A stretch of DNA of 64,000 nt from Lysinibacillus sp. FSL M8-0337. Its GTDB lineage: Bacteria > Bacillota > Bacilli > Bacillales_A > Planococcaceae. The DNA is taken from positions 682,001-746,000 of the forward strand of contig NZ_CP151996.1 of assembly GCF_038593855.1 (NCBI RefSeq), in the 5' to 3' direction. Below the pieces are notes generated by a model. That model was not told where the DNA came from. It made no database searches and saw only the letters and a list, made by a program, of their open reading frames with translations. The translations under genes and the position numbers were made by a program. Below are positions 8,778 through 19,434 of this stretch, piece by piece. Every line of letters begins with the position of its first letter. Within the stretch, counting starts at the first letter, position 1.

Positions 8778-9401
8778 GTGAATGAATGGTTTACTGTAGA
8801 AAATATGGAACATATTGCGGCACAATATCGAACTCTTGGACCAATAATGGGTATATTACTGCCCTTTTTAGAAGCGTTTTTACCTTTTTTACCATTGGTT
8901 GTGTTCGTCGTGGCGAATGCGAGTGCATTTGGATTATGGATAGGGTTTTTGTTATCGTGGTTAGGTTCAGTAGCTGGTTCATATGCTGTGTTTTTACTTG
9001 TCCGTCACTTTGGAAAACATCCGAAGCTCCGTTTTGTAACAAGCAGTAAAAAAGTACAGAAGTTTATTAAATGGGTGGATATGAATGGTATTAGCCCATT
9101 GTTTGTCTTACTGTGCTTTCCGTTTACGCCTTCTGTAATAGTGAATATAGTAGCGGGCTTATCACATATTCATAAAAAATACTATCTAACTGTTTTATTA
9201 GCCGGAAAATTCGTTATGATTTTTGGCATGAGTGTATTGGGCTATGATTTAAAATCGCTTATCACGAGTCCGGTACGACTAATTAGTGCGGGAGTAGCTA
9301 TCGTTTTGCTATGGTGGATTGGCAAGCTAATGGAGAAGCGATTGAATGCTCGTGTAGAAAGAGATTTGAAGCGTGTGCGAAAAATGACGAAAAATGAATA
9401 A
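8778..9401 (+). CDS. TVP38/TMEM64 (VTT domain) membrane protein, YhjE-like
   Basis: The 207-residue protein has a VTT (SNARE-associated/DedA-like) domain with the family's re-entrant region, including FPFTPSVIVNIVAGLS at about residue 115. It ends in a basic cytoplasmic tail. DedA-superfamily members are thought to move lipids across the membrane. B. subtilis YhjE, also located not far from addAB, is the likely relative. I choose GTG at 8778, six bases after AGAGGTGG; an earlier GTG at 8769 overlaps that site. Confidence 0.8.
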   Translation: MNEWFTVENMEHIAAQYRTLGPIMGILLPFLEAFLPFLPLVVFVVANASAFGLWIGFLLSWLGSVAGSYAVFLLVRHFGKHPKLRFVTSSKKVQKFIKWVDMNGISPLFVLLCFPFTPSVIVNIVAGLSHIHKKYYLTVLLAGKFVMIFGMSVLGYDLKSLITSPVRLISAGVAIVLLWWIGKLMEKRLNARVERDLKRVRKMTKNE

Positions 9402-9568
9402 TCTTCTAGGCTGAATGTGCACATGCGGTCCCTTGTATCATGTAAAATGGTAGAAGGGGCTTTTTACTTCATTTCTATAGACTTTTATAATAGTGATTAC
9501 TAGTGAAACGCGTGTTGCGATTTTCTGAAGATAGAATAAAATTTTTAAATGAATAGGGGGAAGCGTGA

Positions 9569-12500
9569 ATGACATTACGAATTGTATCAGGACGTGCAGG
9601 TACCGGAAAATCGGCTTATATTCATAGAGAAATAGTCGAACAATTAAATACCGATCCATTAGGTCACCCTATTTTTATCATTGTCCCTGACCAAATGTCT
9701 TATTCAACTGAATATGAACTGACAAATAGACATGGCTTGCACGGGCTTATACGTGCACAAGTGATGACGTTTAAACGCTTAGCTTGGCTTGTCCTACAAG
9801 AAACAGGTGGTATTGCTCGCCAAGAAGTAAATGGTTATGGTTACCGAATGCTTATTCGAAAATTACTAGAAGAGCAGAAGCGTGATTTCTCGTTGTTTCG
9901 ACAAGCAGCTGGTAAGCGTGGCTTTACAGAGGAAATTGAAACGTTGTTACGCGAATTTAGCCGTTATAGTGTGAACAGTTCGGTTTTAGGTGATGTAACG
10001 GCTTCTTTAAAGGCGATTGATGCACCTCATACACTACAGGCGAAAATCAATGATTTATACATTGTTTTACAAGCATTAGAAGCTCGACTCGGCACAACTT
10101 ATGTCGATAGTGAAGGCTATTATCCGATTTTAACCGAGCACTTAAAATTTTCTGAGACGATGCAACAGGCAACAATTTATATAGATGGCTTTACTGCCTT
10201 TACTGTAAGAGAGCTAGAGCTTGTAAAAGAATTACTAAAGGTGACGAAGCAAGTAACGGTTGTGCTACCGTATGATGATATGGAAGAATCCAAAGATGAG
10301 CAGGCATTATTCAATGAAGCGGCAACTACAAGTCAACGCTTGCATGATATAGCATATGACAATGGCATTGAAGTCGAAGCACCGTTGCATTTTATCAAAA
10401 CCCATCGATTTCAGTCAAAAGACTTACAGCATGTAGAAGCAACATTTGCGGATATGGTGCCACAAACAGAAAAATCCACAGGTGATGTGAAAGTTTTTGA
10501 AGCCTCAAATCGCCGGGCTGAAATCCATGCCATTGCCCGGGAAATAACGAAGCTGACAAGGCAGGAGGGCTATCGTTATCAAGATATAGTGCTGCTTTAT
10601 AGACAAGCAGATGTATACGATCCGCTAATTTCAACAATTTTTCAACAATACGACATCCCTATTTTTGTGAATACAAAAAAAACGATGCTTCACCATCCGT
10701 TAATTGAATTTAGTCGATCGGCATTGGAGGTTATTACTTCAAATTGGAAATATGAACCGCTTTTCAGAAGTGTGAAAACAGATTTATTTTTCCCATTACA
10801 TGCTGAAAACAGTGTTTGGCGTGAACGTGCCGACCGTCTAGAAAATTACTGTTTAGCGCAAGGGATTTACGGAGAGCGTTGGTTTGACGAAGGTCGTTGG
10901 TTTTATAAAAAATATCGAGGGCTTGAATTCCATTCTCGTGTGCAAACAGATGAAGAACGTGCGATGCAGACAGAAATCGAGGCTATTCGCGATGAAATTC
11001 GCACACCATTAAAAGCGTTACAGGACAAGCTTATACTAGCGAAAACGGGTAGAGATGTGGCAACAGCGTTATTTGAGCTAGTAGAAGAAGTACAAGTATA
11101 TGACAAGCTTCAAATCATGAAAGATCGTGAATTGGATAGAGGAGAGGCGTTAGCAGCTAGTGAGCATGATCAAGCGTGGAAAGAATGGATCGCCGTACTC
11201 GATCAGTTTGTTTATATGTTTGGCGAGCAAGAAATGTCGGTACAGGAAGCGGCAAAGATTTTAGATGAAGGTTTTGATACATTAGAATTCGCTCGTATTC
11301 CACCCACTTTAGATGAAGTGATGGTGGCAACGGTGGATTTAGCTCGCCTGTCGCACATAAAGGTTGCCTTTGTTCTAGGAATGAACGATGGTGTCTATCC
11401 TACACGTCTAGATTATGAAGGTCTATTGTCTGATGTAGAACGTGAATGGTTTACCCATATTGGCTATGAATTAGCACCGACTTCTAAAAATCGACTATTA
11501 CAGGAAAACTTTTTACTGTATCGTGCAATAACTACGCCATCTGACAAGCTTTATATGACTTATCCAACGTCAGATGAAGAGGGAAAAGCTTTAATATCCT
11601 CGTTATATATAAAGAAAATTATAGGAAATGAAAAAACGGCAGGTCTTTTAAGTGGGGTAAACGTCGAGCGAGTTGTCATTGACCCGATAGAATTACTTGA
11701 TGATAATGTATTGCCTTATATACGCCATCCTCGTACAGCGTTAGCTCATTTAATGCTGCAATTAAGGCAAGCGGAGCATAGTCGTGAACTTGCACCAGAG
11801 TGGGTTGCTTTACAAAAATATTATGAACAAGATCCATACTGGGCATTAATTTTACGTCGCCTGATGTATCCAATGACACATAAAAATGAGGCAGAACCGC
11901 TAGAAGGTTATATTACACAAGAATTATATGGTCGCAAGCTTACTTCAAGTGTGTCACGTATAGAAAAATACTTCCGTTGTCCGTTTTCTCATTTCACGAC
12001 GTATGGGCTTCGTTTAGAGGAACGAGCAGAATACCGTTTAGAGACATTTGCGATGGGTGATTTGTTCCATGAAGCATTGAAATGGATTACTGAAGAGACG
12101 CACCGTTTACAACTGTCGTGGATTCGTTTGTCAAAACAGCAAATTCAACAGCTTGCACGACAGGCAGTAGAGCAAATTGTGCCCGTTTTCTCTCACCAAA
12201 TTTTATTATCTAGTGCGCGTTATCGTTATATTCAACGCAAGTTGATTCGCATTGTCGAGCGCACGATGATGGCACTGACACAGCATGCCAATGTGTCACA
12301 CTTTAAACCAATTGCTATTGAAGCATCGTTCGGGCCAGGGCAGCATGAACAGCTACCGCCATTGGAAATTGATTTGCAAGGTGGCAAAAAAATGTACATG
12401 CGAGGTCGTATTGACCGTGTGGATAGTGCATCAATTGATGATCGCTCGTATTTACGAATAGTCGACTATAAATCGTCTGCCCGTGACTTAGATTTAAATG

Positions 12501-13078
12501 AAGTGTATCATGGCCTATCATTGCAGGTGCTAACGTATCTAGATGTAGCGATGGAGAATGCATCCTTTTGGTTATCTGGCGATGCAGAGCCTGCAGGCGT
12601 GCTTTATGTCCACGTCCATAATCCGATGTTAAAACTGGATAAGGATTTGAGTGATAGTGAAGTTGAAGAAGATCGGTTAAAGCAATACAAAATGAAGGGA
12701 CTTTTAACTGAAAATCCTGAGGCTATTTACTCGATGGATGAACAGCTTGAGGAATCGAGCGGGCATTCACAAATTATTCCGGTTTATATGAAAAAGGATG
12801 GTACCCCTTCTGAATCACAATCACGCATCGTGCCTGTTAATGATATGAAAAATCTCCAGCATTTTGTACGCCGTAAGCATCAAGAGGCTGGCAACGGCAT
12901 TTTAGCAGGAGATACGGCTATAAGCCCTTATAAGCTAAAAGCAAAAACAGCGTGTGATTACTGTCAATTTGCAGCAGTATGCCAATTTGACCCATCTGAT
13001 GGCAAACAAAGTTATCGTCAGCTACCGCAAGTAAAGCCAGTAGAAGTTGTCGAAAAAATTCGCAAGGAGATGAACTAA
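9569..13078 (+). CDS. addB: ATP-dependent helicase/nuclease subunit B
   Basis: AddB (1169 aa) partners AddA in double-strand break resection and Chi-controlled recombination. The N-terminus carries a Walker A motif (GRAGTGKS, residues 8-15). The C-terminal nuclease domain has IVDYKSS, with the catalytic Asp and Lys. The four iron-sulfur cysteines are Cys804, Cys1129, Cys1132 and Cys1138; the last three have the spacing known from B. subtilis AddB. Length equals the family norm. The ATG follows AGGGGGAAG. addA starts one base after the stop, so the two form an operon. Confidence 0.97.
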   Translation: MTLRIVSGRAGTGKSAYIHREIVEQLNTDPLGHPIFIIVPDQMSYSTEYELTNRHGLHGLIRAQVMTFKRLAWLVLQETGGIARQEVNGYGYRMLIRKLLEEQKRDFSLFRQAAGKRGFTEEIETLLREFSRYSVNSSVLGDVTASLKAIDAPHTLQAKINDLYIVLQALEARLGTTYVDSEGYYPILTEHLKFSETMQQATIYIDGFTAFTVRELELVKELLKVTKQVTVVLPYDDMEESKDEQALFNEAATTSQRLHDIAYDNGIEVEAPLHFIKTHRFQSKDLQHVEATFADMVPQTEKSTGDVKVFEASNRRAEIHAIAREITKLTRQEGYRYQDIVLLYRQADVYDPLISTIFQQYDIPIFVNTKKTMLHHPLIEFSRSALEVITSNWKYEPLFRSVKTDLFFPLHAENSVWRERADRLENYCLAQGIYGERWFDEGRWFYKKYRGLEFHSRVQTDEERAMQTEIEAIRDEIRTPLKALQDKLILAKTGRDVATALFELVEEVQVYDKLQIMKDRELDRGEALAASEHDQAWKEWIAVLDQFVYMFGEQEMSVQEAAKILDEGFDTLEFARIPPTLDEVMVATVDLARLSHIKVAFVLGMNDGVYPTRLDYEGLLSDVEREWFTHIGYELAPTSKNRLLQENFLLYRAITTPSDKLYMTYPTSDEEGKALISSLYIKKIIGNEKTAGLLSGVNVERVVIDPIELLDDNVLPYIRHPRTALAHLMLQLRQAEHSRELAPEWVALQKYYEQDPYWALILRRLMYPMTHKNEAEPLEGYITQELYGRKLTSSVSRIEKYFRCPFSHFTTYGLRLEERAEYRLETFAMGDLFHEALKWITEETHRLQLSWIRLSKQQIQQLARQAVEQIVPVFSHQILLSSARYRYIQRKLIRIVERTMMALTQHANVSHFKPIAIEASFGPGQHEQLPPLEIDLQGGKKMYMRGRIDRVDSASIDDRSYLRIVDYKSSARDLDLNEVYHGLSLQVLTYLDVAMENASFWLSGDAEPAGVLYVHVHNPMLKLDKDLSDSEVEEDRLKQYKMKGLLTENPEAIYSMDEQLEESSGHSQIIPVYMKKDGTPSESQSRIVPVNDMKNLQHFVRRKHQEAGNGILAGDTAISPYKLKAKTACDYCQFAAVCQFDPSDGKQSYRQLPQVKPVEVVEKIRKEMN

Positions 13079-13079
13079 C

Positions 13080-16000
13080 ATGATGCAGCAAATACCTGTC
13101 AAGCCAACGAATGTCACTTGGACTGATGATCAGTGGAAAGCGATTTATGCAAGTGGGCAAGATACGCTTGTTTCAGCAGCTGCAGGCTCTGGTAAAACGG
13201 CGGTCCTGATTAATCGCATGATTGAAAAGGTTGTGGCAACAGAAAATCCAATAAATGTGGATGAACTTCTTGTCGTAACGTTTACGAATGCTTCCGCAGC
13301 TGAAATGCGTCATCGTATGGCAGAGGCGCTTGAAAAAGCAATTGCAGCAAATCCGACGTCGAGCCATTTACGACGTCAGTTAAGCCTAGTCAATAAAGCG
13401 CAAATCTCGACATTGCATTCCTTTTGTTTAGCGCTTGTTAAGCAGTATGCTTATTTGCTCGATATAGACCCAGGTTTTCGAATTGCTAATGAGGCAGAAA
13501 TCGCCTTGCTCCGAGATGATATATTAGCTGAAGTGCTAGAATCTGCCTATGATACAGATGACGAAGCACGAATTCATGCAATCTATCAACTTGTCGATAG
13601 TTTTACATCAGATCGTGATGATCAAGCGATTGAAACATTAATAAGTAAGCTTTATGATACGTCGCGTGTACATGCTGAACCACAAAAATGGTTAACGAGC
13701 TTACCAGAAACCTATCAGCTAGCGGACGATGTGACAATAGATGATTTAGATTTATCTAAATATGTAAAGTTAACTGTAAAACATAGCCTTGAAGAAGCAT
13801 TTGTTCTCATTTCTGAAATGCGTGAGATAACGCTTCAGCCAGATGGACCAGCTCCATATGCTGAAACCGCTGAAATTGATTTTGCAATGATTCAGGAAGG
13901 GATTCGCATCAGTCAAGAAGGCACATGGCAACAGCTATTTGATTATTTTTCAACAGTGAAGTGGTCGACATTAAAACGTGTATCAAAGGATGCTTTAGTC
14001 GATGTGGAGCTTCAAGAGCTAGCAAAGAAAAAGCGTGAAGCTGCTAAAAAAATAATGAATAAGTTGAAAGATACTTATTTTGTTCGTACACCTGCACGTT
14101 TGTTGGAAGAAATTACACTGATGGCGCCAACGATTGCAACATTAGTTGACTTGACGTCTATTTTTAGCCAGCAATTCCGTCTTGCGAAGTTAGAGCGAGG
14201 TATTATCGATTTCTCCGACTTAGAGCATTATGCCCTGCAAATTTTAACCGAAGAGGTAGAGGGAGAATTACAACCATCGCCTGTTGCGTTCGATTTAAAA
14301 AAACGTTTTAAAGAAGTGCTGGTGGATGAATACCAAGATACGAATATGCTACAAGAAACCATTTTACAATTAGTCAAGCTAGGCGATGAGCACGATGGCA
14401 ACCTTTTTATGGTTGGTGACGTAAAACAAAGTATCTATCGCTTCCGTTTAGCAGAACCAAAACTGTTTATGCGAAAGTATGGGGAGTTTGTAGAAAATCC
14501 TGATACGACGGGGATGCGTATTGATTTGAATGCCAATTTCCGTAGTCGTAGTGAAGTTTTAAACGCAACCAATTTTGTGTTTGCACAAATTATGGATGAA
14601 CGTGTCGGTGAAATACAGTATGATGACAATGCTTCATTGAAGCCAGCAGCTCCGTATGATGCGAAAGAGGTACCTGTTGAGCTCGTGATTTTACATCCGC
14701 CAGAGGAACAGGCAGAGGATGAAGAAATGGAAGAAAATACGAGTGAAGCATCGGAGCTGGAGGAGCTGAAGAAATCACAATATGAGGCACGTTTTATAAT
14801 TGATCGCATTCGACAATTGATGGAAGAGGGGACAACGGTATACGATACGAAAACGGCAACAGAACGTCCTTTAAAATACAGTGATATTGTCATTTTAATG
14901 CGCTCTATGACGTGGTCTACAGATTTGGTAGAGGAATTTAAGTTAGCTGGCATTCCTCTTTATGCAGAGTCATCTAAAGGTTATTTCGATGCCTTAGAAG
15001 TAATGATTATGCTGAACACACTAAAAGTTGTCGATAACCCATATCAAGATATACCATTAGCTTCTGTATTACGTGCACCATTTGTTGGCTTAACAGAAAA
15101 TGAGCTCGCTAAAATTCGTTTAGCAGATACTAAAACACCGTTTTATGATGCATTAAGGCAATTTATACGCAGTGAAGGACATGGTGTGCAATCCGAAACA
15201 TTTGAGAAGCTTCAACGTTTTATGCTGGCATTTGAAAACTGGCGAGATTTAGCACGTCGTGGCTCTTTGTCGGATTTAATTTGGAAAATTTACTTGGATA
15301 CTCATTATTATGAAATGGTTGGTGCCATGCCGAATGGTAAACAACGACAGGCAAATTTACGCATTTTACATGATCGAGCATTAATGTATGAAAAGACGGC
15401 GTTTCGAGGACTGTTCCGCTTTTTACGCTTTATAGATAGAATGCGAACGCGTGGCGATGATTTAGGAACAGCAAAGTCGATTGGTGAAAAAGACGATGTA
15501 GTAAGACTTGTTACAATTCACTCATCCAAAGGTTTAGAGTATCCCGTTGTTTTTGTTGCAGGAATGGGACGACCTTTTAACAAAATGGACTTCCACAATC
15601 CATATTTATTTGACCAAGATTATGGGCTTGCAGTTAAAGCAATTGACCCTGACAATCGGATTACCTATACTTCTTTACCATTTCTAGCGATGAAGGAGAA
15701 AAAGGAGCTGGAGATGAGAGCCGAAGAAATGCGGGTGTTGTACGTAGCAATGACGCGTGCAAAGGAACGACTTATTTTAATTGGCTCCGTAAAAAATTGG
15801 AGTAAAACACTTGATTCTTGGCAGGACGCGCAAAACTTGCCTGTGGATGCTCCTTTGCAAGATTATTTACGTGCACGTGCAAATAGTTATTTTGACTGGG
15901 TTGGGCCAGCTGTTGCGAGACATGCTGATTTTGCAGCTATTACAAGTTCTTCGTATAAAGCAAGACAAGATAGCTCGCATTGGTGGGTAAGAGCCATTTC

Positions 16001-16793
16001 AACACATCATTTTATGTATGAAACGCAAGCGTTAGATGAAGACGTGCAACAGATGCTCGCAACGCCAGAGGACGCAGCTCTGCTTGCAGAAATTACAGCT
16101 CGCTTCCAAGCCCAATATGCATACCAAAAATCGACACAGAAACGTTCGAAAACATCTGTTAGTGAAATTAAACGTCTAGAAAGCTTACAACGTCTAGAGG
16201 AGCCAGAATACTATTTTACCGCTCCTAAAAAGGACAAGGCTACAATTGCCCCAAGACCAACCTTTTTACAGGATAAGCAGCTGACAGGTGCGGAAATGGG
16301 GACAGCCATTCATACGGTCATGCAACATGTACCGCAATGTGGCTTTAGTACAGTGCAAGAAGTGGAGCAATTTGTCACTGAGTTAGTGGTAAAACAACTG
16401 CTAACCGAGGCAGAGAGCAAGATTGTTCCGTGTGAGAAAATTTACCGTTTCTTTACAACCGATATTGGCCAACGTTTTAAAAATGCAAAGCAAATTCGAA
16501 GAGAAATGCCATTTACGATAAGCCGCGTAGATGAGGATGGCGACGCTCAAATTGTGCAAGGGATTGTCGATTGCTTGTTTGAGGATGTCTACGGTAACTG
16601 GATATTACTCGATTATAAAACCGACCGCATTGGGCGGCAATTTGCAGAGGAACCGGCGTTATCGAAGGAACTTTTAGGTCGCTATGGGGTGCAACTACGT
16701 GTTTATAGCGAGGCACTTGAGTCGATTTTACACATACAAGTATATGAGAAAGTGTTGTACTTATTTGATATTGAGCAGGCGATTTATGCGTAG
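13080..16793 (+). CDS. addA: ATP-dependent helicase/nuclease subunit A
   Basis: AddA (1237 aa) is the UvrD-like motor and nuclease of the AddAB complex. Visible motifs are Walker A AAAGSGKTAVL near residue 36, Walker B VDEYQDTN near 417, helicase motif VTIHSSKGLEYPVVF near 810 and the C-terminal nuclease motif LLDYKTDR. The reading frame is uninterrupted and of normal length. Two ATGs in tandem (13080 and 13083) follow AAGGAG, and either may be used. Confidence 0.97.
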   Translation: MMQQIPVKPTNVTWTDDQWKAIYASGQDTLVSAAAGSGKTAVLINRMIEKVVATENPINVDELLVVTFTNASAAEMRHRMAEALEKAIAANPTSSHLRRQLSLVNKAQISTLHSFCLALVKQYAYLLDIDPGFRIANEAEIALLRDDILAEVLESAYDTDDEARIHAIYQLVDSFTSDRDDQAIETLISKLYDTSRVHAEPQKWLTSLPETYQLADDVTIDDLDLSKYVKLTVKHSLEEAFVLISEMREITLQPDGPAPYAETAEIDFAMIQEGIRISQEGTWQQLFDYFSTVKWSTLKRVSKDALVDVELQELAKKKREAAKKIMNKLKDTYFVRTPARLLEEITLMAPTIATLVDLTSIFSQQFRLAKLERGIIDFSDLEHYALQILTEEVEGELQPSPVAFDLKKRFKEVLVDEYQDTNMLQETILQLVKLGDEHDGNLFMVGDVKQSIYRFRLAEPKLFMRKYGEFVENPDTTGMRIDLNANFRSRSEVLNATNFVFAQIMDERVGEIQYDDNASLKPAAPYDAKEVPVELVILHPPEEQAEDEEMEENTSEASELEELKKSQYEARFIIDRIRQLMEEGTTVYDTKTATERPLKYSDIVILMRSMTWSTDLVEEFKLAGIPLYAESSKGYFDALEVMIMLNTLKVVDNPYQDIPLASVLRAPFVGLTENELAKIRLADTKTPFYDALRQFIRSEGHGVQSETFEKLQRFMLAFENWRDLARRGSLSDLIWKIYLDTHYYEMVGAMPNGKQRQANLRILHDRALMYEKTAFRGLFRFLRFIDRMRTRGDDLGTAKSIGEKDDVVRLVTIHSSKGLEYPVVFVAGMGRPFNKMDFHNPYLFDQDYGLAVKAIDPDNRITYTSLPFLAMKEKKELEMRAEEMRVLYVAMTRAKERLILIGSVKNWSKTLDSWQDAQNLPVDAPLQDYLRARANSYFDWVGPAVARHADFAAITSSSYKARQDSSHWWVRAISTHHFMYETQALDEDVQQMLATPEDAALLAEITARFQAQYAYQKSTQKRSKTSVSEIKRLESLQRLEEPEYYFTAPKKDKATIAPRPTFLQDKQLTGAEMGTAIHTVMQHVPQCGFSTVQEVEQFVTELVVKQLLTEAESKIVPCEKIYRFFTTDIGQRFKNAKQIRREMPFTISRVDEDGDAQIVQGIVDCLFEDVYGNWILLDYKTDRIGRQFAEEPALSKELLGRYGVQLRVYSEALESILHIQVYEKVLYLFDIEQAIYA

Positions 16794-16857
16794 GGTCACT
16801 ATCCTTTGCCTGTAAAATTAAGTATTCCTTTCAGCAACGTTAACAACAATAGGCAAA

Positions 16858-16906
16858 CTTCTGCGTGGAAAGTAAGCTTGATCGAAGTTTACTGAAAGCG
16901 CAGAAG
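16858..16906. terminator. Imperfect hairpin after addA
   Basis: Outer arms CTTCTGCG and CGCAGAAG enclose a partly paired interior. There is no clear T run, so it may be a weak terminator, a processing site or an intergenic repeat. Confidence 0.4.
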
Positions 16907-16953
16907 GATGCGCATTGTAGTTTAACGACTTAGAAAGAAGAGGAGGCTATTTT

Positions 16954-18120
16954 GTGAATTTGAAACCGACGATGTTGCAGGAACGAATCGCAACATTAGA
17001 TATTTTACGTGGAATTAGCTTGCTAGGTATACTAGTCGTCAATATGTATGCCTTTTATTTGCCAATGCCACACATTGATTTAGCGTCATGGTTTACAACA
17101 CCGTCAGATATTGTTTGGCAACAAAATTTAGATATTTATGTGCAAAGTAGTTTTTATCCTTTATTTTCCTTATTATTTGGTTATGGATTAGCGCTACAAT
17201 GGCAAAAAGCTCAAAGTCGTGAACAAAACTTTTATGGAACAGGACTCCGAAGGTTAACTGTTTTATTTATGTTCGGTTTGCTGCATGCGCTCCTTATTTG
17301 GTGGGGAGATATTTTAATGATGTATGCCTTCTGTGGCGTTTTTCTGCTGTTGCTTTTACGTTTACATCCCATCTGGCTATTACTAACGGGTATTCTTATC
17401 AATGGATTTATGCATGTTTTTATGTTGCTTGTAGTAGGTTATATTAACTTTAATACGGAGATTGAAACGTACTTAGATATTACTGGGGTGGAAAAGGCAA
17501 TTACAGCCTATGGCACAGGTAATTGGATGGATGCCTTTTTACAGCGTTTATCTGACTTATCTATTCAAGCGGGAATCGGGATGTGGATTGCGTCATTATT
17601 TACGATATTACCGTATATGCTAATAGGTGCAGCTGCCTCCAAAAGGCATTTAGTCGAACGTGCAAAAGAGCTGAAATGGCTGTGGCTAGCAATTACGATT
17701 GCTGGGCTAGCACTTGGTATTTTCTTAAAAAGTGTACCCATCCTATTTACACGTACGTATTTACTTGATTATATAAAGGTCTATATCGGTGGGCCGATTT
17801 TATCAGTTGGCTATATTGGCCTTGTTGTTTTACTTTGTCTGATGCCAATCATACCAAAAATACTTAGTCCTTTTGCAAAAATTGGACGCATGTCGTTAAC
17901 GATGTACATACTGCAATCCATGATTGGGACATTTATATTTTATCAATTTGGATTAGGTTGGTATGGGAAAGTAAGTGTTGCTACAGGTGTATTAATTGCT
18001 ATCGGTATTATTGTCGTGCAAATGATTTTAGCGGAAATTTGGCTTACAAAATGGAAGCAAGGTCCATTAGAAGCGATATGGCGTAAGTTAACATATAAGG
18101 CGAAAACCGAGTCAAGCTGA
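16954..18120 (+). CDS. DUF418 (YeiB-like) membrane protein
   Basis: The 388-residue protein has roughly ten membrane spans and the signature of the DUF418/YeiB family: an N-terminal ERIATLDILRGISLLGILVVN segment and a conserved C-terminal region (GRMSLTMYILQSMIG) near residue 312. The family is related to acyltransferase-3-type membrane proteins; its biochemical role is unsettled. GTG at 16954 follows GAGGAGG. It stands alone between addA and yisK. Confidence 0.85.
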   Translation: MNLKPTMLQERIATLDILRGISLLGILVVNMYAFYLPMPHIDLASWFTTPSDIVWQQNLDIYVQSSFYPLFSLLFGYGLALQWQKAQSREQNFYGTGLRRLTVLFMFGLLHALLIWWGDILMMYAFCGVFLLLLLRLHPIWLLLTGILINGFMHVFMLLVVGYINFNTEIETYLDITGVEKAITAYGTGNWMDAFLQRLSDLSIQAGIGMWIASLFTILPYMLIGAAASKRHLVERAKELKWLWLAITIAGLALGIFLKSVPILFTRTYLLDYIKVYIGGPILSVGYIGLVVLLCLMPIIPKILSPFAKIGRMSLTMYILQSMIGTFIFYQFGLGWYGKVSVATGVLIAIGIIVVQMILAEIWLTKWKQGPLEAIWRKLTYKAKTESS

Positions 18121-18243
18121 AATTTGTGCGTAACATGCTTAATTAATAGAGAATTAGCAACATTAAAAATTGTTATCGTAAAAGTAAGGTAATTTATATC
18201 ATATTGTTGTATCATGTAGAAAAAAGAAGGAGCTCTTAAAATC

Positions 18244-19146
18244 ATGAAAATTTTATCATTTAAATTAGGTGGACATGTAAGCTTTGGACCAAAAGTAAAA
18301 AAAGAAGAAGCGGTATGGGATGTACTCGCTATTCAAAACGAATTACAAGTTCTCCCTTCTTTTTCAAGTTCAATTGTTGATGGCATTGCATTAGGCTTCG
18401 ATTTTGTTGAACAAATTCGTAAATTAGTAGAAGCAGCGGAAAAATCAGACCGTGCGAATAGCTTCAAACGTGAGTTTACAGTGATTGAGTGGTTATCACC
18501 AATTCCACGCACACCAAAAAATATTATGTGTATCGGCAAAAACTATGATGAGCATGCAAAAGAAATGGGTGCAGAAGCAGCACCAATCGATTTAATGGTA
18601 TTTACAAAATCGCCAACTGCTATTGCGGCTGATGGTCAAACACTATCAATCCATGCAGATCTTTCTTCAAAAATGGATTATGAAGGGGAACTGGCAGTAG
18701 TTATTGGTAAACGTGGGAAAAACATTCCGAAAAACTTAGCCTTTGACTATGTATTTGGCTACACAATTGCGAATGATATTACAGCACGTGACCTTCAAGA
18801 TAAACATAAACAATTTTTCTTAGGTAAAAGCCTAGAAGGCACGTGCCCATTAGGACCATACCTTGTAACAAAAGATGAAATTCCAAATCCGCAAGAGTTA
18901 ACAGTTGTTACAAAAGTAAATGATGAAGTACGTCAAAATGGTACAACGAAAGATATGATGTTTACTGTCGAATCGCTCGTATCGATTTTATCGCAACATG
19001 TAACGTTAGAGCCAGGTGATGTGATTTTAACGGGTACACCAGCAGGCGTCGGTAAAGGCATGAATCCACCGCAATATTTAAAAGCGGGAGATACTGTGAA
19101 AGTATCCATCCAAGGTATAGGTACGTTAGTTAATCATTTTGAATAA
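18244..19146 (+). CDS. yisK: Fumarylacetoacetate hydrolase family protein YisK
   Basis: The 300-residue protein carries an FAH-superfamily catalytic domain from about residue 95. Metal ligands are visible as the glutamates of DYEGELAVVIG and the aspartate of NDITARDLQ, and the substrate loop as LTGTPAGVGKG. B. subtilis YisK has oxaloacetate decarboxylase activity and associates with the Mbl cytoskeleton; equivalence is inferred from similarity and from YisL downstream, as in B. subtilis. The ATG at 18244 follows AAGGAG. Confidence 0.87.
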   Translation: MKILSFKLGGHVSFGPKVKKEEAVWDVLAIQNELQVLPSFSSSIVDGIALGFDFVEQIRKLVEAAEKSDRANSFKREFTVIEWLSPIPRTPKNIMCIGKNYDEHAKEMGAEAAPIDLMVFTKSPTAIAADGQTLSIHADLSSKMDYEGELAVVIGKRGKNIPKNLAFDYVFGYTIANDITARDLQDKHKQFFLGKSLEGTCPLGPYLVTKDEIPNPQELTVVTKVNDEVRQNGTTKDMMFTVESLVSILSQHVTLEPGDVILTGTPAGVGKGMNPPQYLKAGDTVKVSIQGIGTLVNHFE

Positions 19147-19155
19147 TATAGCTAG

Positions 19156-19187
19156 TCCGCGTGAGTGCAAACTCCGCGGATTTTTTA
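19156..19187 (+). terminator. Terminator after yisK
   Basis: TCCGCG(TGAGT) pairs with (ACTC)CGCGGA and is followed by TTTTTT. Confidence 0.8.
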
Positions 19188-19189
19188 AT

Positions 19190-19434
19190 TTGTTTCAGTG
19201 GAGCTCATCTCTTTTCTAAGGTGGACGAATAGCAAATAACTAACAGTAAGCTCCCTTAAATCAGGCGTTGGTAGCTGTCATAGATTTTTTTATTAAGCAA
19301 GTTCGAAAGTCTGGAATCCAAGACGTTTAGACGTAAATTCATTCAATTTTGTGAACACAACTTGTAATATTTGAAACCATTACCACTGCGTGATAGGATA
19401 GAGTTTGATAGAAAAAAAATGAGGTGGGACAAAA
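19190..19434. other. Intergenic region upstream of yisL
   Basis: About 245 bases without a supportable gene. It presumably holds the yisL promoter. Nothing further is recognised. Confidence 0.5.

Noticed and set aside
14435..14953. 172-codon minus-strand frame inside addA
   Set aside because: It is fully inside the addA coding frame, Ser-rich with no recognisable domain; a shadow of a real gene.
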